From Rotaria sordida (lineage: Eukaryota; Rotifera; Eurotatoria; Philodinida; Philodinidae): DNA of 64,000 nt. The notes beneath the pieces are model-generated. The model was not told the origin of the DNA, searched no databases, and saw nothing but the letters and a program-made list of their open reading frames with translations. A program made the translations under genes and the position numbers. Below, piece by piece: positions 12,215 to 24,439 of the stretch (position 1 is the first letter of the stretch; each line of letters begins with the position of its first letter). The stretch is taken from the NCBI GenBank assembly GCA_905250125.1, contig CAJNOL010000306.1, positions 1,774 to 65,773 of the forward strand, in the 5' to 3' direction.

Positions 12215-13577
12215 AATAAAAAACCAAGATCGTTTTTGTTGGATCATTAACATTAAACTTGTTTATTGCTTGGAAATCAATAACATATACAAAAAAATAA
12301 ATATACATTATGATTTTCTGAAAAACAGTTGTTGTATTCAAAAAAAAAAGAACTGAAAAGTGATTGTATGAGCATAAAACACGCAGAAACGCAATCGTTT
12401 GCAGCATTCATTTGTGATTTGTGAAATATGACGCACTGGCAATTTGTGTTCCAGATGAAAAGAAAAATATATTAATTGTAATGTATTATGAAGAATATGG
12501 AAAGAGAACAAGAAAAAAACTGACATCTTAAGGATGTAAGAGAACAAAATGAAAAGAATAGTCTAGTTTTTTTCATCAATAATATTCAATTACAGTAGTG
12601 TCCTGCACGAGTACAGCACTTTTTTTTGTATCAGAGCCTGAATCGGACCCGAATAGCTGAATTTGGTACCGCCCAATCCTCTTGAAAATATTATTTTTGA
12701 GAAAAAATTCAAAATATATGAGCTTACTTTGTACCTACAAATAAAATGAGTATTTCAATATTTCCTGAATATTTTAACGATTCTCCCAATTAATTGAAAA
12801 ATGGTAAGTCAATATAAATAATTCTATTTACGGATAAATCCTAGTACTAAAAAATGTTTTGCACATTGTAAATTTAATTTTGTATTTGTGCCGCGTTGTA
12901 AATCATTTATAAAATGTTAAAATAGCATGAAGAAATGTATATGCACAATTATTCAAAAGAATTAATCGATGATTTCGAATTGTAGTATCTCGATCTGTTA
13001 AATATTGATCAATTTTTTTTTTGGGGATTAATAATTCTCACCGAGTTTATCTTCAGGTTGACTATTAGGACCATTTCTATATAAAAATATTAAAGAATTT
13101 AACTCTTGCGTACGTAATTAATATTCTTATTCATATGTTGAATCAATATATTGTCGTAAGTCTACTTGATGTTCATTTGGTACTTACTGTTGAACTCAAT
13201 CATATAATAATAAGTTACGAAGATAACGTCCATATCAATTACTCTCATTATAATAAATATCACTTATTTGTTTCATCTGTTCTTTAATAATATTTTCAAT
13301 CAATTATCAATATTTGTATTAGTTTCATAAATTAAAAATTCTTTTTGTTTTGATGAAAATAGATTAGAATCTAGTAACGTTAAACCAATATTATGATCAC
13401 TACTATCTACTCCAATTATTAGAATACGAAATGAGTTTCTAATAATTTATGATGAACTAGAACAATTTTAATTATGGATGAGGATTAAGGATAGAATAGT
13501 TGTAAAGCTATTAAATCAAAGAAAAGCTAAAATACTTAAGGAAATTCTAAAGAAAAGTGATTCATGTTCTAGTGATA

Positions 13578-14211
13578 TATACAGTGTCCATCAAAATTAT
13601 TCCACCAGTTGCTAATTGTGTTTTATTTTGTTTATATTTCAAAAAAAAACTAAGCGAGCTAGAATGATCTGGTTTTCATTAGATTACAGCCTATAGTTTT
13701 TTAGTACACTGGTAAAAAATTCTAAATCAATTCATTGATTTATTTAGTTTTTATTGACGATACAATGGTAGTATACCGTTGTTTCAACCTTTCAAGAATA
13801 TCCAATTACTTCTTTTTTTGCAAATTAGTGCGTGCCTCTTCTAGATTGAAATTTTCTTTATGAAGCGTGATTCAATAGAACAAATTGTGCTTTACGTAAG
13901 AAACATAATTTGTTCGATTAAATCATGTTTCATAAAGAAAGTTTCAACTTAGAAGAGGCACGCACTAATTTGCAAAAAAAAGAAGTAGATGGATATTCTT
14001 GAAAGGTCGAAGTAACGACATGCTGCCATTGTATCGCCAATAAAAACTAAACAGATCAATGCATTGATTTGGAATTCTTTGCCAGTATACCAGAAAACTA
14101 TAGACTGTAATCGGATAAAAACCAGATCATTCTAGTTCATATAGTTTTTGAAATAGATATAAGATAAAATAACATTAGTTACTGGTCGAAAAATTTTGAC
14201 GGTCAATATAT
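13578..14211. mobile_element. Foldback element with Tc1/mariner-like termini
   Basis: The whole 630 bases form one long imperfect palindrome: two arms of about 300 bases pair around a loop at about 13887-13906. Matching arm blocks include GAGGCACGCACTAATTTGC on the right with its complement on the left, and a CTTTATGAA...ACAAATT block beside the loop. The outer end reads TACAGTGTCCATCAAAATTA on the left, with a diverged inverted copy (GACCGTCAAAATTTTTCGACC) on the right. TACAGT...CAAAATTATT is typical of Tc1/mariner ends, and TA dinucleotides flank both sides. There is no coding capacity, so it would be a non-autonomous element. Confidence 0.75.
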
Positions 14212-16374
14212 GTCGTGTCGAAGTTATAACTTCGATATGGTATATATACATCAATTTTAACTATTTTTTCATAAGATATAAGTTTTATTTTATGAAAATG
14301 ACACAACTATTCAACGAATTGCGATATTGCAAGCAACTCCAAAATATATTTGAAAAATTTCTTTTCCATTTTTATATATATATGAGTAAACTCGAGTCAT
14401 TTTCTTTTGTCAAGATCGTCCCTTTAAAAAAAGTCAATTTTCATCAGAAAAATCGAAATTAGAATAAATATTTTTTGTTGACTTCCATCATTTTCTGCTT
14501 GAAAAATATGCTTTTGTGATCGCACATTTCAGAATTCTCGAAGAAGCTTCATTGTAGCTAATTGCTTTTTTTTGCTTGGAAACAGTTTGTGATACTACAG
14601 TGCCTAGCAGAGCCCATTCTTGAATGAAACTTTTTTGTTATTATATAAAAAGCACTTCTATCAATAGATGACCATCTTTTGAGAGTTTTTCGAGGTATTG
14701 AACTTGTCATTCGTTTTCTCCACCATAAAAAGTAAGAATTTAAAAAATAAGGGCTTTGCCAAACACTCCAGCCTGATATGCTCTTTCAAATAAAAACTAC
14801 AAATTAAATCTATAGACTGAGAAGCCACAGAGAATGTTGAGTTGCTAAATGATCTATTTTTTGACGTTTGTTTGCTGAATATCTCTTGAAAACGTCATGA
14901 TATTGGACTAAAAATTTTAGTGCAGCCTTCCCACTATAGCTCCAACATATGCTGAAAATTTCATGTGATTTAAATGCACCTGTCCCAAGATCGATTTTAG
15001 ATGAAGAGGTCTTAATTGACAGACAACAGATTGTATCAATCACAAAAGCATTTCTTTTTGCTTGCGACGTACATTAAAGGTTGTTTTTATTTTTGATAAT
15101 GGATTAAACAAAAGCGATTCGATGTTTTGTTATTCATCTTCTTGATCGACGGAAAAAGTTCAAGCGCTCATATAGGATTTTTTTTGAATATGATATAGTT
15201 CTTTCGAATGAGGATCAAAATTTTTAGTATTGAATTGAATGAATGATCTTATTTTGGAAATTTTGCTCAGTTATTTATTTTTCTCTCTACAATATTAGAG
15301 AGTTAGATCGATTAAATGACTTTCCTTTGTGACACACTTTTTAATGAATTTTTCAAATTTTAATTCTAAGTGAAAATAAAGAGTTTGATAAAGCAAGTGT
15401 TTATAGAAGTTTCAAAAACTTCGAAATATTGACATACTCTAACACTAACTATACTCGTCTTTCGATTTTTTATTTTCAATTTTGAGTTTTTTCGAATTTT
15501 ATGTTGATACATTCGTTAAAGAGAAAATTTATTGATGAAATTATGCGACATATTGGTATTCATTATATTTCACTATGAAAGAATCTTTTATAACAAGAAA
15601 TTGAGAGATATATACAAAGTGTTCATCAAATGAACCAATGAACTGTTTTAATTTTTAATTGATGCAAATATTAGGGAAAAAAAACAAGTTCTAACTGTCG
15701 AAAACACAAACTATAATTGGAGACATTTTCATGAAAGACAATACACTTGTTTTTTTTTTACTGTTTAATAAACAGTTATTTTTTTAGCATAAGATACAGT
15801 CAATTCAATGATTTATATGAGTAATTTACAGTTAATTTTGAAACTAGCACTGAGTGATTTCAATATCAAAAGAAGTCGACTTTGCTCATCGTTAATAGAT
15901 ATATGATTTTGTACTTTCCAATGTTCTACTTGTGAAGATTAAAATATTGTGTTAGAATATAATATATAGAGATTGATAATTAAATCGATCTCATTTTTTA
16001 CATCATGTTTAATAAATTGACAAATGAGCAGTGTTCAAGGTTGAATATGTCAGAGTCTTAACATTTTTAAAACGAAAATAAACGTCTTTGAAATTTATTT
16101 TCTCCGCAAAAATATAAAATTTTATTTCTTCTATTCTCAATGGTACACTTTTTCGTGAAAATAAAACTAAATAATGAACTTGACTATAATTTTCAAAAAC
16201 AGTAATTTCATCGTCCTCGGCCATTCAATTACTAATAATGAATTTCATTGTCATTGAATATTCAATATCGACTTTTTCAAATAATCTTTTATTTATGAAA
16301 ACAAAATTTTCATAGAACATATATTAGGTACGTTTCATTGTTTCTTATGTGATGTTAGCAGCAGTGCAAGCCTC

Positions 16375-17055
16375 TGTTAAGAGTATCCTTCCCTCTTTTC
16401 GGTCATTTTTGATTCTCAAAGAGAGTACAATTGATCTGCATGAAATTCTTACCACAGATAGAACATTTAAAATAAGAAGACACGTATTCAAGGAAAAAAC
16501 TTTTAAACAAGATTTTCGCGATCTTTCAGAAAATTCTGGTTTTCCATAGGATCATATCGGGCCTGCTTACGATTCTTGTCTAACTTTGTCTGAACAGGCT
16601 GAAATTTCAACCACAGATACTTCGAAGTAGTCTTCAGAGCTGAAGCTAGCCATTTTCATTTTTGATCTTCGTGTCCGGATTGATAAAGCTCTGAACACCA
16701 GTACCCCGATTTGGGATTCCAACCTTTACGTATTCTTTTCATTAAAAAGAAAAGAAAGCGAGATTTTTGAAAAAGCTTAAAATCACCTCTGAGATATAGT
16801 CTAAAGTATCTCAAAAAATATTTTCAGTCCAATCGGACAATGTTAGACAGGGGTCGTAAGCAAACTTGTTTGGTCCTATGGAAAATCAGAGTTTCCTGAA
16901 AAAACTGCGAAAACGGTGGTGAAGACTTTTTTCCTTGAACACATATCTCGTTATTTTAGGTGCTCTATCTGTAGTAAAAATTTCATGTGGATCAGTTTTA
17001 TCTTCTTGAAGAATCAAAAATGGTCAAAAAAAAAAGAAGGTAGATATCGTTAAAA
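16375..17055. mobile_element. Foldback element, family A, copy 1
   Basis: The left arm (from about 16375) and the right arm (to about 17055) are inverted copies. The pieces TCATTTTTGATTCT, CATGAAATTCTTACCACAGATAGA and GGTTTTCCATAGGA on the left recur as complements on the right. No transposase frame is present. A second, partly diverged copy lies at 19386-20100, which shows this is a dispersed family rather than a chance palindrome. Confidence 0.7.
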
Positions 17056-17323
17056 ATCGTTATTCTCAAATATTTATTGAATAGTGCTTTCATAATTTTA
17101 TCATTTGTATTCAATAGGAAATATTATAAATTTTCTTCTTATAGTATTTTGCTGGTCTTTCTTTTTTTGCATTTTAAATTATAACTGTATTGCAAAAACG
17201 CATCATTTCTTAGTTATACAAAGAAATTTTACACTATAGTCTTGTTCAAAAAGTTTCTATTTAATTTGGTACTTCAATTTATTTATATAATATATTCGCT
17301 GTTAACCATTTGTAATCGGATGT

Positions 17324-18293
17324 TTAATCATCTTGTTCAGCAGATGAAACGACTATATTTGGACGTTGTCGAATACCTTCGGATTGATCTTCAGTAAATT
17401 TATTTTGTGATCCAAGATTACAATATCGTTCAAAATGTCGAGCTCGATCCTTTTCTCCACCTTTTAAATAATGTAAAATACTAAGAGCAATAAGAACGAT
17501 AATAAAGAGAATGCCAAAACAGATAATAAGTATCTTTTCAGTTATTTCTAATTTGTACGGAAAACAATAGAGTATATTAAAATAAGGTGATGGTGGTAAT
17601 GATAATGATGATTTATTACTTGTATCTATAAGCGTGAACATTAATTGAGAATTTTTTGTTTTTAAAAAATAAACGTAAGGAACATTAATGGACATATTTC
17701 CATTGAATAAACGATTCCATCGATTCATATGCCATTGACATAAACTTGCATCAGTTTCATATAGATGAGTTTCCATGTGAAATACATCAACAAGATCATA
17801 GGTATTTTCTGTTGAAATGTCCCAAAGAAGTATAGGTATATCATATGGAGTATATGTTGTTGTAGTTTGATTATTTATTGTAAAATTAATATTAGTTACT
17901 AATAAAGCTAGACGTATTTCACTGATTAATGATGGTGAATTGGATGATTGAGTAAAATTTATAATTATATTAATGGGAGATAAATTTGATGATGATGATT
18001 GGTCAATAATAATAAAAAGAATTATTTGAGTTGGTCCATCAAGATCGAAATCTGTTGTTGGAATACTTTCATCTATACGTAAACGAGCACATTGGAAATT
18101 TGAATCATTAAATGTAGAAATAAGAGGAAATTGATTACATAAGATAGTTAATGTTTCTTGAACTAGAAGTAAATATTAAATATTATAGTTATATAAAAAT
18201 ATGAATCGATTTATGTTTACTTGAAAATAGTTTCTGTGATGAAATTGGACGTACTAAACAAAGAATAAATAACAAAAAGAAGAATGGCGTCAT
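17324..18293 (-). CDS. Unrecognised type I membrane glycoprotein
   Basis: Two exons (18293-18221 and 18162-17324) sum to 912 bases, giving 303 residues. The start has a clear signal peptide (MTPFFFLLFILCLVRP, then SSQ). A luminal or extracellular part of about 210 residues follows, with several N-glycosylation sequons (NFT, NQT, NMS, NKS) and scattered cysteines. A single membrane segment spans about residues 234-257 (ILIICFGILFIIVLIALSIL). The short charged tail of about 45 residues contains DRARHFERYC. I do not recognise the family. A stand-alone receptor-like or ER/Golgi luminal protein would fit; no catalytic motif is visible. Base composition and splicing match its neighbours. Confidence 0.8.
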
Positions 18294-19385
18294 TCTGTAT
18301 GTCGTATTCTATAAAATTATTTTGGTAATCAATATTTTTACTAATACCTTAGACAAGGTAAATTAGAAGAAATAAATAAAACTAAGCACGTGTCAAGCTG
18401 AGTCACCGTTCCACATGAGCGATTATTATACATCGATAAAGGATGAACAAATAGCTGGAAGTTATGTGTGTAACATAAAGAAAGAAACAATGACGATAAA
18501 ATCTGATCGAGTCTATACACGTGAATGAATATGAGAAAATAATTTAATTTAAGATAGAATGTTTCAAGAAGTTAGACCTATTTCGAATATGAAAAATTTT
18601 TTTTGTCATAACTCAAAGCAAAATTATTGAATATAAGATGCCGAACTTGTAGGTAAATATCATATTAATACAGTAAAGTATTTATTATTTTGTTTATTTT
18701 ATCTACCAAAATACGAAGAAATGATTTTATACTTAAAAAAACAAAACAAATAACTAAAAATTTATTCGAACCTACAGAATTTATTTTATGACACAGAAAT
18801 TATCTTGTGATGGCCTTTTTTTTTCAAGTGAACTGGTCTTCATATTCATAAATGCATTTACCATTAAAAGAAAAGTTCGGTAAAATCGGTCATGAACGAA
18901 ACAACGTAAGTCATGTCTGTAGTTAATACAATAATAAAAACAAGCAGGAACAAGTCAAAAAATACTCGATCTTTTGACAAAAATATCGATAATACTTATA
19001 CTCGTTCAAATAAGCAACACCGAAACTTCGGTAAAAAAAAAGTTTGAGTGTCAAAGTATCAGTACACATGTAAAATCGCACACGAAAATATGTTTGATGG
19101 AACAATGCATGATTGAAAATTACACTTTGAATGATTTTGTTATACTGAACATAATCGAATTTCAACAGACATTTGTATATTATTGGAAGAACACTTTTTT
19201 TTCAAAATAATGAAGCTAATTAAACACATACCAAAGTACACTGATGGCGAGCTGGTGCCGAAATCAGAATTTACGTCTTAGAGGCACCAACCTGACCAGT
19301 ATATATTATGTGCACTCGTACTATATGTGTGGAACCTATGATGATTAATATATTTTAGCATTAGATAAATACTTCTGATGATCTT

Positions 19386-20100
19386 TAAGAGTACCCTGTC
19401 TCTTTTTTGACAAAAAAAAATCGGTTTCGAGGTATGCATAAGGCATGATAATGTCAAGTGCCATGTGCAATTATAGACATCATTCGACTGTAAACAGCTT
19501 ACTGTTGCAGAGTTACTGAATTTAAGAATTTTTTTTATATAATAATCATACTAAAATTATTTTCTTTTGTTTAACGTAACATAAAACACCAGTTGTCTCA
19601 ATAATGACTGCTTATGACCTTCCTCTAACTTTGGCAGATCAGACTGGAATTTTTACCACAGATACTTGAAAGTATTCTCCAGAGAAAAAACTGGCCGTTT
19701 TCGGTTTTGACCTTCCTATCTAGATGTATAGAGCTCTGAAAGTCAACACTCCAGGTTTGGCTCCGAATCTTTACGTATTTTTCTTATAATAAGGAAAGAA
19801 AACTAGATTTTCCAAAATACTCAAAAATGCCTTTGAGATATAGTCTGAGGTATCTCAAAACAAATTTTTACCAGGATCGAATAAAATTTGATGCAGATCG
19901 TAATGTACCAGAATACGATCGTATGAAAAGCCAAGGTTTTCTCAACAAAATCACGAAAACCTTCTTGGAGTTTTTTTTCCGAACATGTATCTCCTTGTTC
20001 CAAGTATTCTATCTGTGATAGAAATTTCAATCTGATCCTTTGTATCCTCTTCGAGAATGAGATATGGTCTAAAAAGAGAGTGAATACCCTTAATGAACAT
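19386..20100. mobile_element. Foldback element, family A, copy 2
   Basis: About 19610-20100 aligns by eye along its length with 16590-17055, sharing for example ACCACAGATACTT, GAGATATAGTCT and TCTTTACGTATT. Its right end is the inverted form of copy 1's left end. A similar terminal piece (AAGAGTACCCTGTCTCTTTTTTGAC) begins near 19387. The left arm after that point is unlike copy 1, so this copy is diverged or rearranged. Confidence 0.6.
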
Positions 20101-20439
20101 TGTTTTTCTTCACTCTATATCAGTTATCCGATAATGAGTATTGTTTTTGTGTTATAAATTTTAAGTCAACATTTTATAGCTATAAAATTGCAATTTGAAT
20201 TAAAATCCAAGCTAAATTCACAGAGATTTAATATTGAGTGTATGATTCATTAACTAGTTGGTCATAGAAGAACAAAATATTAGTACAATGAGAATTTATT
20301 TTTCTCAGGTTCATTTCAGCCTTCTATTCTCGATCCACTTTCTTTTTCTTGAATAGATTCTAGGTTTATGTAAATCGACGTCTTATGTATTCTGATTTTG
20401 AGAGTAGATTTTAACAAATAAGTTAACTCAGGACGTGAA

Positions 20440-20856
20440 TGTGGGTGCCAATAGAATATTGACTGTTCCACGATAAACAGGCGTTTATTTCTATTTTGTC
20501 AGAACGTCATCGGATGGATCATCTCTATAATATTTGGTATTATATCATATTTCGCATAGTTTCAATAATGAGAGAAGATGAGTATAACATTGACACCAGT
20601 CTAATACAATAACCTTTATTTACTTGTGCACATTAAACCATCAATAGAATTAACAGTATATAATCATCATGAATTCCAATCAAAGAGAAAAAATTATATA
20701 TGTCCATGATATACTCATCTTCTCTCATTATTGAAACTATTCAAAATATGATATAATACAAAATATTATTGAGATGAACAACCCGATGATGTTCTGACAA
20801 AACAGAAACAAAGGTCTGTTTGTCGTGGAACGGTCAATATTCTATTCGAACTATCA
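20440..20856. mobile_element. Foldback element with about 145-base arms
   Basis: The left arm, about 20446-20590, runs from AATAGAATATTGACTGTTCC to AATGAGAGAAGATGAGTAT. It is repeated inverted at about 20710-20850 with roughly one mismatch per ten bases. The central 120-base spacer is AT-rich and non-coding. Confidence 0.75.
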
Positions 20857-21245
20857 TTACTTTCTCGTAAAGTAACAGCATAGTTTCTAACTTTGTTTCG
20901 ATTCTTTTCCTCGAAAATTGAATCGTTACGAGCACCATCTGACGATCCTGGTTACACAGATGAAATGTTATAACATCATGGTTTGCACACTTACAGTTCG
21001 TTTCAAAGTTAAAGTATGCTAAAAAAAAGAATGTTTTCAGCGTCTATAACTAGAATGATGTAGACATATATCTCTCGAAGTCTATTACTCAAAATTATCT
21101 GACATTGATTTAAATTACAGTAGCACAAAGAAAAAAAGCAATTAATTCATTTCTTTTTCAATTACCAGATGTAAAGGTTTCCAAGATTATTTTTTGACTT
21201 TTTTTTTCAAACAAAAAGAAATTTTTACAAAGAACAAAGTGAAAA

Positions 21246-22358
21246 TTAACATGCGACATATGATTTATTTATTTCTGCATATGAAAATATTCTATAAGTG
21301 TAATCATAAAAGAGTTTATGTATGATAGTTTTATCGCCTAATTTAAGATATTCGATACATTTGTTTAATATACATTGTCGTTCAACATATGGATAAACAG
21401 ATTTAAGTTTGGAACATTCAATAGAAAAAATTTTATCTGCCAATAATTTTTCATATTTATGAGAATATCGAAAAACATAGCAGCCCGTTTCAATATATCT
21501 CATTCTGCGTGATTCAAAATGAGCCATTGGTTCTCGAGGTGCATATAACCATAATGATCCTAATGGTCGAAGTACTAAAGGAAATACATCTTCAAGACGA
21601 ACAGGACAACTACTTGGACGTCCTAATAACCAAACATGTGTTGAATTTCCATCATGGTAAAATATATCGATAAAAGGAAAACGCCATGGTGTTGTACCAG
21701 CATGTGGACACCAGCTGAAAAATACCTTATCATAATTACGTTTATTAGGTAATTGCATTATAATAATTGAATAGGGTTCGGATGAAAGTTCTCTAATAAT
21801 ATTTGATTGTAAACGATAACGATCCGCAACTGAAACACTTAAATCAACATCATCATCCCATGGTAATATATCATGACGTGTATAACTACCTGAAATATAA
21901 CAGAACTATTCAATTATGATCTTTTTTTAATTGTATTTACCGAGTAGTGTACCAGCCATCATCATGTATTGAATATTATATTTTTTAAAAACTTTTTCAA
22001 TAAGTATTGACAAAAGATGCATATAAAGAGCATGTTCACATGGAGTAAGTGCACGAGGTATAAGCGAACTTGAACGCCATTGAGAATATGAATATGGAAT
22101 AGATTCATCTTTAGAATTAAGTCGAATAGGAATATTTGATGTTTGTTCAGTATTGATACGTTGATATACTTGACGACAAAATCGTTCGTATCGGGTTTCA
22201 TTGAGAGTATTCGAAAATATGTATTTATACGAAACGAAAGATTGATTATAAACGATAAATAAAAATGGATAAACAGTGAACAGAATAATAAAAATGAAAA
22301 ATAGATATTGATTTGATCGTATAAAGCGGCTAAAACGTATCATCATTAATTCTCTCAC
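21246..22358 (-). CDS. LicD/fukutin-like nucleotidyltransferase-fold protein, Golgi type II membrane protein
   Basis: Two exons (22358-21941 and 21889-21246) join to 353 residues. A signal anchor lies near the N-terminus (about residues 17-38, LFFIFIILFTVYPFLFIVYN), followed by a luminal domain. The LicD hallmark spans the splice site: AGTLLGSYTRHDILPWDDDVDL, a GTLLG substrate loop followed by the metal-binding DDDVD. Downstream WRFPFIDIFYHDG and a W-L-PREP-like segment fit the fold. LicD-type enzymes transfer phosphocholine or, in animals (FKTN, FKRP), ribitol phosphate onto glycans; the substrate here cannot be read from sequence. Catalytic acids look intact. The start is the first Met after an in-frame break; a Met five residues later is also possible. 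Confidence 0.85.
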
Positions 22359-24439
22359 AGTCTCTTTGAATCTTCTACAGGTGTATCATTAAGTAAGAAT
22401 GACAAGCAACAGCTTGTGTGTTTTCAACTGTTCTACAATAATACGAATTGAATATAAAACGAGACAATGCATTAAAACAAAGGACAAACTCACGATGTCT
22501 ATAAAAGTTCTATATTAAAGGATCTTTATTAAACTACCTTTATTTGTCTAATGTTTATTTTCACTGCATAACACTCATCACGATGCATATACTTTGTGAG
22601 TTCTCTTAGCAAATGGGTACAACTGATACTACTTTTTCTGTTGATATATTCAGATATTATTAATGCATTTGTTTTCACTACTGATTTTAATATATTTATA
22701 TGACGTAGTAGCAAATGGAACAATATATCATACTCGGTATATATTTTTCTCAAAGACAATTGCACCATATTGAAAGTATTTTACGCAATTCAATAAGAAA
22801 GAATAGAAACTATGATTAAAACTTAAGCAAATAGTTTCTCCTAGCATGTATGGAATAGTTTTTTCTTTTTTACTTTAGATAAGAACTACGTGTTTAATGG
22901 TAGTTAAAGTCGTATCATTTCAATTATTTAATTATAAATCATGAATATAGTTGTATACATTAATAGGATATTATGTAAATAATAACAAGTTTCAAGGATT
23001 TCATTCTATGAAATTAATCTTTTAGAACAAAATAATATTGATATGTGAATAAAATGTTTTTAGTAAATTAATGATTGATATCAAATTGAATTAATAAATG
23101 TTAGATTAACTAAAACAAAAATCGTTAACTTTCATGAAATCAATCAATTAGATATCTTCAATTATTTAATAATAATATGACAAAAAAAAACCGAACTTTC
23201 TAAAAGTGTTATTTTCAATAAAAAATAGTTTAACATTTAAGAAATATTGTTTTTTTTATAGATAGTATTGTGTTCTATTTAAATCAATTATATTTATATT
23301 TTCGTGCCATTTTGCAAATAACGAAAGATAATAACATTTACAGTCTTTACTCTTTTCAATTAATATCAAAGTTTATTCTCTAAAATTTCTTCTACTATAC
23401 ATTGAAGTAAACAATTATTCCAATAAATGGAATTATCAATACGTTCAATAGAAATACTGTATGATGTATAGAATCATTTACAAACGAAAAATGAAATTCT
23501 AAAAAGTTCTACACTCTTCACACAAGAAATTTTCATTATAATGTCTACTTATTATTGACAATTCAAAGTAACATGTATAAAGAAAAATAAAAATTCTATC
23601 TATATCATTTTATCAGTATATTATCTTTCATATTTTTACATTAAAAAAAACAAATGAATCATTTTAATGGTCTGTTGTGAAAGAGCAGAAGCAAAAAAAA
23701 ACCAAGAAGAAATTAATGAAACTCTTGAACACTTTCTTCATAGAATAACCGATTTTTACTTATCAAAATCTTCTTAGCATCGTTTTGATCTTTTCTTTTT
23801 TTCTTCTTCTTCTTCTTCTTGACATTGGGTGTAGTATAATAAAAGATACATTTCTTTCATATTTTATTGATTTATTGCAATAAAAAAAAGACAATTTATG
23901 ATGATAAAGCTTGTAAACATATGCACTTAAACTTTTATTCCTAAATGACATTCTTTTGATCGTGAATGATACGATATATAAATATGTGATCAATTATTCT
24001 TGTTAGTTGTTTTTTTTTTCTCGAGGCATCGAATACATTTTTTTTCCATTTTTTAAATTAGCACGTACATACACTTTCATAATATAACTTTGATAAAAAA
24101 GAGATATGATTATATGATTGTTTCTTGAATAAGAAAAGCAAAAAATATTCATCATTTTTAATGATGACGAATATTAGTAAATTTCATTTTATCGTTTCTT
24201 TGATTTATTCAATTTTTTTTTCTTGCTGCGACGAGAATACATTGTCTAATTACAGGCGTTTATATGAAAATATAAAGTCATGCACGAATGATTCTCGCGT
24301 CATTTTTGTCTTAGATTGTCGTCACGAAAGGTATACAAATATACAATCATACATATTTTGTCTCGTCTTTTGAAGAGTGTGATAGTTTATCACAAGGAAA
24401 AATCTGGTTTGTGATATTATTTTGAATGAATTAAAACCA
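22359..24439. other. Gene-free region
   Basis: AT-rich intergenic DNA. A (TTC)n run lies at about 23800-23819. A 79-residue minus-strand frame at 22529-22768 and an 82-residue plus-strand frame at 24125-24373 have no recognisable motif. The latter directly precedes the scramblase-like gene and could be leader sequence, but no splice path into the next exon keeps the frame. Confidence 0.45.

Larger units (their letters stand above)
12215..17323. other. Gene-free region carrying foldback elements
   Basis: No gene is recognisable. The region holds the foldback elements at 13578-14211 and 16375-17055, described separately. The remainder is AT-rich. A 77-residue frame at 14810-15043 and a 71-residue frame at 16009-16224 have no recognisable motif. 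Confidence 0.5.
18294..21245. other. Gene-free region with two foldback elements
   Basis: No recognisable gene. It contains the second family A foldback copy (19386-20100) and an unrelated foldback (20440-20856). Overlapping small frames around 18920-19210 lie on both strands and have no motif. Confidence 0.5.

Noticed and set aside
14810..15043. 77-residue minus-strand frame
   Set aside because: No motif, no splice support and no repeated copy in the window. A chance frame is the simpler reading.
22529..22768. 79-residue minus-strand frame upstream of the LicD-like gene
   Set aside because: No recognisable domain and no splice connection to the downstream gene. Kept only as intergenic sequence.
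24125..24373. 82-residue plus-strand frame just upstream of the scramblase-like gene
   Set aside because: Considered as the first exon, but every donor/acceptor pair tried (for example GTATAC at 24331 to the AG sites near 24375) breaks the frame or meets a stop before the next exon.
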